Assembly (NCBI GenBank): GCA_041402045.1
Contig: JAWKSZ010000023.1
Coordinates: forward strand, 1-64,000
Origin: JAGQRJ01 sp041402045
GTDB lineage: Bacteria; Planctomycetota; J058
Reading direction: 5' to 3'
Length of the DNA stretch: 64,000 bases
Under the pieces are notes generated by a model. The model saw nothing but the letters and a program-made list of their open reading frames with translations. It made no database searches and was not told the origin of the DNA. Both the position numbers and the translations under genes were made by a program. Positions 8,308-16,794 of this stretch are shown here, one piece after another. The first letter of the stretch is position 1. Every line of letters starts with the position of its first letter.

Positions 8308-9512
8308 GCGCGGCGGTCGCGTCCTGGCTGGCGCTCGGCGGGGCCGGCGCGATCCTGCTCCGCGGGGCCTGGGCTAGGGTGCGCGCGCTGCGCGCGCGGG
8401 GGGCCGAGGCCCTGGAGCTGGAGCAGGCGATCGCCGGCCTGCGCGAGCGGATCGCGGCCCAGGACCGCGCGAGCGCGAGCGGCGTCGTCGAGCGCGGCCC
8501 GGCCTGGCGCGGCCTGCGCCGCCTGCGGGTGCTCGCCAAGCGCAAGGCCAACGCGGTCGGGGACGTGGTGACCCTCGAGCTCGGCCCGGTGGACGGGCGC
8601 CCGCTGCCCTCCTTCGTCCCGGGGCAGTACCTGCGCTTCTCCTTCGAGGTGCCCGGGCGCGGGACCCCGGTCGTGCGCTGCTACTCGCTCAGCACCCTGC
8701 ACGGGCCCCCCACGCGCTACAGCGTCACGGTCAAGCGCGTCCCGGGCGGGGCGGGCTCGGGCTTCGTCCACGACGGGCTGGAGGTCGGCGACACCGTCCG
8801 CGCCGCCGCGCCCGCGGGCGACTTCGGCGAGCCCTTGCTCCGGGGCCGCGAGCCGGTGGTCCTGATCGCCGCGGGGGTGGGGCTGACCCCCATGCGCAGC
8901 ATGCTCGACCTCTTGTGCGAGCACCCCGACCGCCCCACGCACTTGATCGTGGCCACCCCCACCCCCGAGGCCATGATCGACCGCGAGGCCCTGGAGGCCC
9001 TGGCCGCGGAGCACGCCCACGTGACCCTCTGGACCCGCTTCTCTCGGGTCGAGCCCGGGCAGCGCGTGACCGTGCCCTGGCTGCTCGACGAAGCCCTCCC
9101 GGGGCTGCGCGACACCGCCCAGTTCTTCATGTGCGGGCCCACCGTCATGACCCAGCAGGTCACCGCGGAGCTCGCGGAGCACGGGGTCGCCCAGGAGCGG
9201 ATCCACTGCGAGTACTTCGGCGCCGCGCGCCCGGCCAAGGGGGCCGGAGGCCCGGAGCAGCAGATCACCCTGCGCCGCTCGGCCCGGACCCTGACCTGGG
9301 AGGGCGAGCACTCCAGCCTCCTGGGGCTGCTCGACGCCGAGGGCGTGGACACGGTGCTCAGCGGCTGCTGGCAAGGCGCCTGCCGCTCGTGCGAAACTCG
9401 GCTGGTGTCGGGGGACGTGCGCTACACCTGCCCCACCCCACCGGAGCTCGGGCCAGGGAAGATCCTGCCCTGCGTCTGCACGCCGACCTCCAACCTGATC
9501 CTCGACGCCTGA
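8304..9512 (+). CDS. Membrane-anchored FNR-type reductase with C-terminal [2Fe-2S] ferredoxin domain
   Basis: About 402 residues if translation starts at CTG 8304, which overlaps the previous stop as CTGA. No ATG, GTG or TTG occurs early enough to include the N-terminal membrane helix (ASWLALGGAGAILL); the first GTG is at 8379. Domains in order: TM helix (about 5-25); FAD-binding beta-barrel with the RCYSLST motif (about 110-160); NAD(P)-binding fold with AAGVGLTPMRSML and FFMCGP; plant-type ferredoxin with the C-x4-C-x2-C pattern (CWQGACRSC) and a distal Cys. It resembles hybrid-cluster-protein or flavohaemoprotein reductases and probably feeds NAD(P)H electrons into the cytochrome system. 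Start uncertain; family assignment good. Confidence 0.82.
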   Translation: MSAAVASWLALGGAGAILLRGAWARVRALRARGAEALELEQAIAGLRERIAAQDRASASGVVERGPAWRGLRRLRVLAKRKANAVGDVVTLELGPVDGRPLPSFVPGQYLRFSFEVPGRGTPVVRCYSLSTLHGPPTRYSVTVKRVPGGAGSGFVHDGLEVGDTVRAAAPAGDFGEPLLRGREPVVLIAAGVGLTPMRSMLDLLCEHPDRPTHLIVATPTPEAMIDREALEALAAEHAHVTLWTRFSRVEPGQRVTVPWLLDEALPGLRDTAQFFMCGPTVMTQQVTAELAEHGVAQERIHCEYFGAARPAKGAGGPEQQITLRRSARTLTWEGEHSSLLGLLDAEGVDTVLSGCWQGACRSCETRLVSGDVRYTCPTPPELGPGKILPCVCTPTSNLILDA

Positions 9513-9525
9513 ACCGGGAGACCTC

Positions 9526-10686
9526 GTGACTCGACCCCGCACCTCCTTCGCGCTCCGCGCCTCGCTGCTCCTCGTCCTCGGCGGGAGCTTCACCCTGGGG
9601 ACCCTGCGCTCCGTCCTGGGCGAAGACCCGGCCCCCCCGGGGCTCGACCCCGCCCAGACCCTGGGGCCGGACACCCAACAGAGCGAGCAGCAGGGCTGCA
9701 TCAAGTGCCACGAGCCGCACTACGCCGCCTGGCGCAAGAGCACCCACGCCGGGTCCCTGGCCATGCCTCGGGAGCCCCTCGCGCGCTCGCTGCGCCGCGC
9801 CCTGCGCCGCCAGGCCGACGGGTTCCGCCCCAACACCTCCCCCCTGTGCATGAGCTGCCACTTCACCGTGATCGAGTCCAAGGGCGAGCTCAAGGCGGCC
9901 TACGGCGTGTCCTGCGAGTCCTGCCACGGAGCCGGGGGCGCGCACGTGGCGCTGCACTCCGACAAGCAGGCCGATTACGCGACCCGCATGCAGGCCGCGA
10001 CCGACGCGGGCATGATCCGGCCCACGAGCCTCTACCGCCTGGCCGAGAACTGCTACCAGTGCCACATGCTGGCCAAGGACGTCAACCGCGCCGAGGGCGA
10101 GCCGACCCTCGAGGAGCTGGTGAACCTGGAGGTGGAGGTCAAGGAGAAGGGTCAGGAGTCGACCGTGCACCACCCGGCCGGGACCCTCGAGTTCGACCTG
10201 CTGACCTACTCCCAGGGCGAGGTGCGACACAACTTCAACGACGGGAAGCCGAACCCGCCCTCGGCCTACCGCCACGCGCTCTACGTCGTGGGCAAGCTGC
10301 TCGACCTCGAGTTCAGCCTCCGCGCCCTGGCCCGGGCGACCGACGCCGAGGGCACCTACTACACCTCGATCCGCTCCCGGCTCGAGGGCGAGCGCGGGGC
10401 GCCTGCGGCGCTGCGCGCCGTGCGCGGGGTGCTGCCTGACGACCTGCCCCTGGCGCAGACGATCGACGGGTGCCTCGAGGCCCTGGGCACGACCGACCTC
10501 GGCGTCGAGAAGCACGACGCGACCCTCGCCGCCGCCGAGAAGGTGCGGGAGCTCGCCCAGCAAGCCTTCCCCGAGCGCTCCCCCGAGGAGCTGGCGGAGT
10601 TCGAGGCCAAGCTCGCGGCGGTCCCGGGGTTGACCGCGCTGCTGCCGACCGAGGTGAAGGGAGAGGCCGACGGGGGCGGCAAGTGA
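9526..10686 (+). CDS. Tetraheme c-type cytochrome (c554-like)
   Basis: 386 residues from GTG 9526, with GGGAG at 9516-9520. A cleavable or anchored signal sequence (about 8-32) precedes four CxxCH motifs: CIKCHEPHYAAW, CMSCHF, CESCHGAGGAH and CYQCHM. The order and surrounding residues match the cytochrome c554 family. The remaining C-terminal about 170 residues are helical and haem-free. It probably shuttles electrons in the periplasm between the inner-membrane components encoded downstream and the pentaheme lipoprotein/porin encoded upstream. Its stop overlaps the next GTG start (GTGA), implying translational coupling. Confidence 0.85.
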   Translation: MTRPRTSFALRASLLLVLGGSFTLGTLRSVLGEDPAPPGLDPAQTLGPDTQQSEQQGCIKCHEPHYAAWRKSTHAGSLAMPREPLARSLRRALRRQADGFRPNTSPLCMSCHFTVIESKGELKAAYGVSCESCHGAGGAHVALHSDKQADYATRMQAATDAGMIRPTSLYRLAENCYQCHMLAKDVNRAEGEPTLEELVNLEVEVKEKGQESTVHHPAGTLEFDLLTYSQGEVRHNFNDGKPNPPSAYRHALYVVGKLLDLEFSLRALARATDAEGTYYTSIRSRLEGERGAPAALRAVRGVLPDDLPLAQTIDGCLEALGTTDLGVEKHDATLAAAEKVRELAQQAFPERSPEELAEFEAKLAAVPGLTALLPTEVKGEADGGGK

Positions 10687-13103
10687 ACGCGCCGCGCACG
10701 CGCGACGATCACCCGTTCGATACACGCTGGGAGCCCTACCTCCAGGCGCGGCGCCGGCTGCAGGCCGACCCCAGCGACGCGGAGGCGAGCGCGACGGTCG
10801 CGGCGTGGGAGGAGCGGGTGCAGGAGTTCCTGCTCCCGCTGCTCGCCAGCGCGCCCTTCCTGCGGATCGCCCACGAGTGCCGCCGCGCGGGCGACGAGGC
10901 CCGGCTCGAGCAGATCAAGGAGATCCTGCTCCGCGACACCCAGGTCCGGCGCGCGCAGCCCAATGAGGTGATCCTGCGCGAGGGCGACTACGGCACCTCC
11001 GCGTTCGTGGTCCTCAGCGGCGCCGTTCGCGTCGTGCTCGCGCGCCTGAAGGCGGTGGCCAACAAGGGCGGCGCGGTGTTCGTGCAGGACCTCTCGCGGG
11101 TCGTGCGCGACGAGAACCTGCACAGCCTGGTGCTCGGGGTCGGGGAGCTGTTCGGCGAGGTCTCGGCGCTGGGGCGCATGCCGCGCTCCGCGACGGTGCT
11201 CGCGCTCGGGGCCGAAGAGGGTCAGCCGACCGAGCTGCTCGAGATCCGCTGGCAGGGGCTGCGGGACCTGCGCGCGCGGGAGCCCTTCTTCCGCCGCTGG
11301 GTCGATCGCGTCTACCGCCGCAACAGCCTGCAGCAGCACCTGCTGGCGACCCCGTTCCTGCGCTGGGTCGGTGACTCCGCCAAGGTGCGCCAGGGCGTCG
11401 TCGAGGGCACCGCCGAGAGCCTGCGCGACGTGTTCATGCGCCTGGGGTGGGAGCGGGCGGCGGGCAAGCACCACGTGGGTCAGCTGCGCTGGCAGCTGCG
11501 GGTCACCGGCGGGCCCCACGCGGGGCTGATCCGCGATTGCCCGGCCCCCGGGCCCGTGGAGATCGGGCGCGGGGACCAGGCGCACCTCTGCCTCCCCGAC
11601 GACGCCTCGGTCTCGCGCGAGCACGCGACCCTCAGCTACCGCAGCGGCGGCTGGCGGCTCTACAACCGCTCGCGCTTCGGCACGATCGTGCGCCCGGGAG
11701 AGGCGCTCGCGGGCGACGACGAGGAGCTCGTGGAGGGCGCCGAGGTCGTGCTCAGCCCCGGCGACACGATCGAGCTGGGGGAGTCGACCACGATCGTGTT
11801 CGAACTCGCCCCCAGCGCGCCCACCGACCACTGGCGCTGGGAGCTGGAGCTGCTCGCCCGCTCCGGCTCGCGGGGCGCCGGCGGCACGCAGGCCTACCTC
11901 GTGGAGTGCGAGGAGCTGCCCGAGGACGGCGCGCGGCGCAGGATCGAGCGCTGGGTCAGCGGGCGCTCGCCCCGGCACGTGATCGTCTACCGCACCCCCA
12001 GCGCCCAGCGCTGGCGCTGGTACCTCCCCCAGAGCGTGGCGTCCCTCAGCGAGACCCAGCACCTGGTCCAGACCCGTCAGGTCTTCGGGCTGCCGCAGTC
12101 GGGGAGCGACGGGCCCCAGGAGCTCGTGGTCGCGGGCGACCCGCTGCCCCTGATCGAGCGCCTGCTGCGCGCGCTGGTCCTGGAGGAGATCGGCAACGCC
12201 GCCGAGTTCGAGAGCCACGGGCGCTTCGAGTGGTCCCGGCGGACCCCCGAGGAGCACGTGCAGGGCACGGACTGGGGCCGCCTGGGGCAGCAGGCCGAGG
12301 TCCGGATCGCCGAGTGCGGCGGCTACTGCGACGGCGTGCTGCTCGTGCGCTCGGGGTTCGCGCGCTTGACCCGCGACAGCGCCGACGACGAGGAGCGCAC
12401 CGTGGGCTACCTCGGGCGCGGGCAGGTCTTCGGCTGGGAGGAGGTCGTGGAGGGCGCGCGGCGACGCGCCAAGGGCGCCGAGCCCCCGGCCTTGCGCCAC
12501 GGCCTGCGCGCGCTGGGCTACGTCGAGACCCTGTTCCTCTCGAGCGACGTGATCGAGCGCCTGGTGCTGCCCTTCGTCCCCGCCCACGAGCGCCCGACCT
12601 GGGACGACGGACAGCCCCTCGTCGCCTCCGAGCTGCGGGACACCCTGATCGAGCGCCGCCTGATCAACGGGCGCGCGGCGCTGGTGATCGACCTCGAGCG
12701 CTGCGTGCACTGCGACGACTGCGTGCGCGCCTGCGCGGACACCCACGACGGCCAGCCGCGCTTCGTGCGGCACGGACCGCGGGTCGGGCCGGTCCTGATC
12801 GCCAGCGCCTGCATGCACTGCGTGGACCCGGTGTGCATGATCGGCTGCCCCACCGGCGCGATCCACCGCACCCCCTCGGGGGAGATCCGGATCGAGGACA
12901 GCACCTGCATTGGCTGCGCGACCTGCGCCAACAACTGCCCCTACGACTCGATCCGCATGGTGGGCGCGGAGGAGCAGCAGCGCGCCACGAAGTGCGACCT
13001 GTGCTACGAGGGCGCGGGGCCCGCGTGCGTGGCGGCCTGCGGGGCCGGCGCCCTGGCGCGGCTCGACCTGACCGACGCTCAGCTCGGACTGGGGCGGCGG
13101 TGA
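10683..13103 (+). CDS. CNBD-FHA-CNBD-ferredoxin fusion protein
   Basis: 806 residues, GTG overlapping the previous stop (GTGA). Residues about 80-185: cyclic-nucleotide-binding fold (VILREGDYGTSAFVVLSGAVRV, then GELFGEVSALGRMPRSATV). About 280-375: FHA domain (EIGRGD, SREH, FGT). About 535-630: second, more divergent CNBD-like module (DGVLLVRSGFARL, GYLGRGQVFGWEE). About 663-800: four-cluster [4Fe-4S] module of the DmsB/NrfC type, with CVHCDDCVRAC, CMHCVDPVCMIGCP, CIGCATCANNCP and CDLCYEGAGPACVAAC. No signal peptide, so probably cytoplasmic. It would couple electron transfer to a membrane partner with control by a small ligand and phospho-Thr. The ligand of the CNBDs is unknown. Confidence 0.85.
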   Translation: MNAPRTRDDHPFDTRWEPYLQARRRLQADPSDAEASATVAAWEERVQEFLLPLLASAPFLRIAHECRRAGDEARLEQIKEILLRDTQVRRAQPNEVILREGDYGTSAFVVLSGAVRVVLARLKAVANKGGAVFVQDLSRVVRDENLHSLVLGVGELFGEVSALGRMPRSATVLALGAEEGQPTELLEIRWQGLRDLRAREPFFRRWVDRVYRRNSLQQHLLATPFLRWVGDSAKVRQGVVEGTAESLRDVFMRLGWERAAGKHHVGQLRWQLRVTGGPHAGLIRDCPAPGPVEIGRGDQAHLCLPDDASVSREHATLSYRSGGWRLYNRSRFGTIVRPGEALAGDDEELVEGAEVVLSPGDTIELGESTTIVFELAPSAPTDHWRWELELLARSGSRGAGGTQAYLVECEELPEDGARRRIERWVSGRSPRHVIVYRTPSAQRWRWYLPQSVASLSETQHLVQTRQVFGLPQSGSDGPQELVVAGDPLPLIERLLRALVLEEIGNAAEFESHGRFEWSRRTPEEHVQGTDWGRLGQQAEVRIAECGGYCDGVLLVRSGFARLTRDSADDEERTVGYLGRGQVFGWEEVVEGARRRAKGAEPPALRHGLRALGYVETLFLSSDVIERLVLPFVPAHERPTWDDGQPLVASELRDTLIERRLINGRAALVIDLERCVHCDDCVRACADTHDGQPRFVRHGPRVGPVLIASACMHCVDPVCMIGCPTGAIHRTPSGEIRIEDSTCIGCATCANNCPYDSIRMVGAEEQQRATKCDLCYEGAGPACVAACGAGALARLDLTDAQLGLGRR

Positions 13104-13950
13104 GCGCGACCTTCCCGGACCTCCAGCGCGCGATCCGGCGTCGGCGGCGTGTGGGGCCCGCGCTCGTGTGCGCGCTCCTCGCGGTGCTGCTCAGCGCGGC
13201 CCACGTGATCTGGGGTGAGACCCTCGCCCACCCCAGCACCCTCTCCGGCTGGTCCCTGCTCGCCGCGTTCGGCGCGCTGATCGCCCTCAGCGTGCGCAAG
13301 GCGCTGCCCGGAGTGCGCGGGCTGAGGTCCGTCGCCGCCTGGAAGGCCACCCACCTCGCCGTCGGGGCGTTGGCCGTGCTCCTGTTCGCGTTGCACACCC
13401 GCTGGCCCACGGGGCCGGCGAGCTCGCCCTCGCCGCGACCTTCGCCGTGACCCTGACCGGCGTGCTCCGCCGGGGTGTTCGTGGGCTACGCGCTCCCGGC
13501 GCCTCGCGCGGCGCGGCGGTCGGTGTCTTCGAGGCGGATCCCCGGCGAGATCGCGCGGCTGCGCGAGGGCCTCGAGGCGCGGGTGTTCGCCGAGGCGTCC
13601 ACGGAGCCCGCGGCTCTACGCCGAGGTCCTGCGCCTCGCCTTCCACGCCCCTGCCGCCTGCAGGGCGCACCTCGCGACGACCGCCACGTCCTCGACGAAC
13701 TGCACGATGCAGCTCGCGCCGCTGAGGGACCGAGCTGCGCGCCTTCGTCGGAAGACTGCCTCCAGCGCAGGCGGACCTCGACTACCACGCCCCTGCGCGT
13801 GCTGGGGAGTGTCCTGGTGCACGTGCCCTGGCCTGAGTGGTGACCCTCAGCCGGGCTGCGTGCTGCTCGTGCACGCCTTCGGGGCCACCGCGCAAGGCCA
13901 ATTCAGCCACCGAGCCAACCCCGTTCGAGCAGCCTCAGACGCGCTCGCTC
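13100..13950 (+). pseudogene. Diheme cytochrome b-like membrane subunit, frameshifted
   Basis: GTG 13100 overlaps the previous stop (GTGA). The first 105 or so residues are intact and contain transmembrane helices with SAAHVIW, and WKATH...FALHTRW where two His are 13 residues apart, a spacing typical of bis-haem cytochrome b helices. The frame stops at 13450. The conserved-looking sequence continues in other frames (GELALAATFAVTLTGV at about 13420-13466; FVGYALPA then GEIARLREGLEARVFAEAS at about 13478-13605; later LLVHAFGA near 13870). At least three indels, mostly at C or G runs, are needed to join it. The end is approximate. Expected role: quinol/quinone-linked membrane subunit for the Fe-S protein encoded just upstream. 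True decay and assembly error cannot be separated here. Confidence 0.6.
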
Positions 13951-13959
13951 GCCACCCAA

Positions 13960-15666
13960 CCGCCTCGTCCGCCGGGACCGTGGGGCTCGTGCTCGCGCTG
14001 TGCGTGCTCTCGTGCTCTGCAACCCGACCGCGCGGCGTTGGGCAACGAACCCCGGACCGCTGAGCTCGGTCCGCGGGGCTCGCCGGGCGCTGCGTGGCCT
14101 GCCCGCCGCCGCGGACCTCCCCAGCAGTACTCGCCACCGCGGCGGTCTCGGGCGACGCCGCCAACGAGCGCTGCAACGCCTGCCACGACTTCGGCCCCGA
14201 CGCCCGGCTCCCGCACGGGATGCTCCAGCGGGACCCTGGCCGCCTGGACGGTCAAGGCCCGCGCCCGGCCGGCGGTCGAGGCGCCGCTGGCGCTGGGCCT
14301 GGCCAACCGGCTCGAGGGCCAGCGGAGCGAGCACCAGGCCGTCGCCTGCGCGACGTGTCACCGCGAGCACCACGGAGCCGGCGCCGACCCAACCGCCGTG
14401 GCCAACGCGACCTGCCAGGCCTGCCGCAAGGGCCCGTTCCACAGCCTGGGGCGAGGGCACCCGGAGTTCAGCGACTACGGCGCGGAGCAAGCCGGCCACC
14501 TGCGCTTTACCCACACCGCGCACCTCGAGGCGGGCGGGCACTTCGCGGAGTCCGACCAGGCCGCCCCCGACTGTCGGGCCTGCCACGTGCTGGACGCCGA
14601 CGACGCCCACGCGCTGCTGCGGGACAACACCTTCAGCCGCTGGTGCGCCGAGTGCCACAGCGGGCGCGAGTTCGGGCCGCTGACCCTCGGCGCCTTGCCG
14701 CCGGCGCCCGCCGCCTGGCTCGGGCTCGAGGACTGGCCGGTCGCCGCCGAGAAGGACGACGCCCTCGACCCCGCCGCCGCCGAGCCCACGAACTTCGTGC
14801 GGGCCCTGCTCGCGCCGCAGGCCCTGGAGGGCAGCGCCGCGCTGCGGGAGCTGGTGCTGCGCTTCCAGGACTACGCCCTGGACTACATAGGCGTCGAGGA
14901 AGACTGGGACGGGCTCGTGACCGAGGACATGCGCCTCGAGGCCTACGAGCAAGAGGAGGCCGACGCCCGCGCCGCGGAGGAGGCGCAGCTCGTCGACCCC
15001 GCGCGGCGCTACGCCGAGGCCGTGCGCGCGTTGCTGCGCGCGAGCGCCAGCCCCCGTGCGTTCGAGGCGCTCCTGGCCGAGGCCGGCTTCACGCCGGGGC
15101 CCCAGACCCGAGCGCTGAGCGAGGCGCTCCCCGCCGCCGCGGAGGGCGCGTGGCGCTACGAGGGCTACGGCCACGAGGACCCCTTCCTCACCGCCTGGCT
15201 CGAGCTCGCCGAAACCCTGCCGCCGGGGTCCCCGCGGCTCGAGGCCCTGCGGGACACCGTGCGCGGGCGCTGCGTGGTCTGTCACCAGCTCGACGAGGAC
15301 GCCGAGGGGGTGGTCGTGCGCTGGGACGCCGCCTACAGCGGCGCGCGGGAGCAGACCGCGACCCGCTTCGCCCACGGGCCTCACCTCGAGCTCCCCGGGA
15401 TCACGGACTGTGCGAGCTGCCACGCGCTCAAGGCCCAGCCGCCCGCCGAGGAGGTCGAGTCTCGAGCCAGCGACTTCGAGCTGGTGCGCTTCGGCGAGCG
15501 CGCGGTGTGCGCCACCTGCCACGCGCCCCGGCGCGCCGCGGGGGACGCCTGTGTGAGCTGCCACGACTACCACGTCGGGCGGATCCCCCGCGCGCACCCG
15601 GTGTGGGACGGCGACCCCGCGCGCCTCGGCGCGCGGGCGCCGAAGACCCCCGACGAAGCGCACTGA
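13960..15666 (+). CDS. Octa/nonaheme c-type cytochrome, 5' part frameshifted
   Basis: From about 14,260 to the stop the frame is intact. The preceding 300 bases change frame: a lipoprotein-like signal (GLVLALCVLSC, near 13,980-14,020) and a first haem motif CNACH (14172-14186) are in one frame, and the rest in another, so the start is approximate. Haem motifs in order: CNACH, CATCH, CQACR, CRACH, CAECH, CVVCH, CASCH, CATCH, CVSCH. The third reads CxxCR because codon 14425-14427 is CGC instead of CAC. A long haem-free helical segment separates motifs five and six. Last gene of the redox operon; a likely periplasmic electron store or terminal oxidoreductase subunit. Confidence 0.65.
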   Translation, partial: PPRPPGPWGSCSRCACSRALQPDRAALGNEPRTAELGPRGSPGAAWPARRRGPPQQYSPPRRSRATPPTSAATPATTSAPTPGSRTGCSSGTLAAWTVKARARPAVEAPLALGLANRLEGQRSEHQAVACATCHREHHGAGADPTAVANATCQACRKGPFHSLGRGHPEFSDYGAEQAGHLRFTHTAHLEAGGHFAESDQAAPDCRACHVLDADDAHALLRDNTFSRWCAECHSGREFGPLTLGALPPAPAAWLGLEDWPVAAEKDDALDPAAAEPTNFVRALLAPQALEGSAALRELVLRFQDYALDYIGVEEDWDGLVTEDMRLEAYEQEEADARAAEEAQLVDPARRYAEAVRALLRASASPRAFEALLAEAGFTPGPQTRALSEALPAAAEGAWRYEGYGHEDPFLTAWLELAETLPPGSPRLEALRDTVRGRCVVCHQLDEDAEGVVVRWDAAYSGAREQTATRFAHGPHLELPGITDCASCHALKAQPPAEEVESRASDFELVRFGERAVCATCHAPRRAAGDACVSCHDYHVGRIPRAHPVWDGDPARLGARAPKTPDEAH

Positions 15667-15741
15667 GCGAACGACTTAGGGCTCGCCGCCGGTGGCGCGA
15701 AACCGTCGGCGGCGGGCGGGGTTCAAGGGGACGAGGTCCCC

Positions 15742-16788
15742 GTGTCCGCTCCCACGACCCACGTCTCCCTGCGCTGCTGCAGCGGCCGAACCAAGGCTGC
15801 CCGCCCCCTGCTCCGGCTGGGTGAATACGCCGCCCTGCGCGAGCTCGGGCGCGGGGGCATGGGGGTGGTCTACGAGGCCCACGACACCAAGCGCGACCTG
15901 CGCGTCGCGCTGAAGGTGCTGCTCCCCCACCGCTGCAGCGAGCGCGACGTCGCGCGCTTCCGCGCCGAGGCCCGGCTCTCGGCGAGCCTGCGTCACCGGG
16001 GGGTCGTGCGCGCGCGGCGCCTGGCGCGCGCCGGGAGCACCTGGTTCATCGTCATGGACCTGATCCCGGGTGAGGACCTGAACGCGCGGATCGAGCGCGA
16101 GGGCGCGCTGGACGTCGGCGACGCGGCGACGATCGCGCTCCAGCTCGCCGACGTCCTGGCCTACGCCCACGCGCGGGGCGTCCTGCACCGCGACCTCAAG
16201 CCCCACAACGTCCTGCTCGACCGCGCCGGGCGCGCGCGGCTGACCGACTTCGGCCTGGCGGTGTCCGCGAACGGCCAGCGCTCGACGCCGCTGGGTTGCC
16301 TCGTGGGGACGCCGGCCTACCTCTCCCCCGAGCAAGCGCTCACGCGGGACCTGGGGGCGGGCAGCGACCTCTACGGCCTGGGGGCGACCCTGTATCACAT
16401 GCTCACCGGGGGCGCGCCGTTCGCCGAGGTCGGGAGCCTGGGCGAGCTGGTGCGCGCGGTGGTCGAGGATCGACCTCAGGCGCCGAGCCTGCGCAACCCC
16501 GCGGTCCCCGCGGCGCTCGAGGCGATCTGCCTGCGCTGCCTGGAGAAGGACCCAGCGGCGCGCTACCCCAGCGCCGAGGCGCTCGCCCACGATCTGCGCG
16601 CCTTCCTGGCGGGGACGGACGCGGAGGTGCGGCCCGCGCCCCCGCGCGGTCCGAGACGGAGCGGCCCGGGCTGGCAGGCGTGCGTCGCCGCGGCGGCGGC
16701 GGGCTTGACCTTGCTCTCGGGGCTCGCGTGCTCGGAGTCCGCCCGCGAGCGGCCGAGCGCCGTCGCTCGCTCGCTCAGCGGGAGGTAG
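15742..16788 (+). CDS. Hanks-type serine/threonine protein kinase
   Basis: 348 residues from GTG 15742. All catalytic landmarks are present: glycine loop GRGGMG, VALK lysine, HRDLKPHNV catalytic loop, TDFGLA metal loop and a SPEQAL variant of APE. A Pro/Arg linker after about residue 295 leads to a single hydrophobic segment (ACVAAAAAGLTLLSGLAC), probably a membrane anchor, with a short Arg/Ser-rich tail. It follows the cytochrome operon by 75 bases. Since that operon encodes an FHA protein, phosphorylation by this kinase is a reasonable but unproven link. Convergent with the zntB-like gene, six bases apart. Confidence 0.88.
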   Translation: MSAPTTHVSLRCCSGRTKAARPLLRLGEYAALRELGRGGMGVVYEAHDTKRDLRVALKVLLPHRCSERDVARFRAEARLSASLRHRGVVRARRLARAGSTWFIVMDLIPGEDLNARIEREGALDVGDAATIALQLADVLAYAHARGVLHRDLKPHNVLLDRAGRARLTDFGLAVSANGQRSTPLGCLVGTPAYLSPEQALTRDLGAGSDLYGLGATLYHMLTGGAPFAEVGSLGELVRAVVEDRPQAPSLRNPAVPAALEAICLRCLEKDPAARYPSAEALAHDLRAFLAGTDAEVRPAPPRGPRRSGPGWQACVAAAAAGLTLLSGLACSESARERPSAVARSLSGR

Positions 16789-16794
16789 GGCCGC

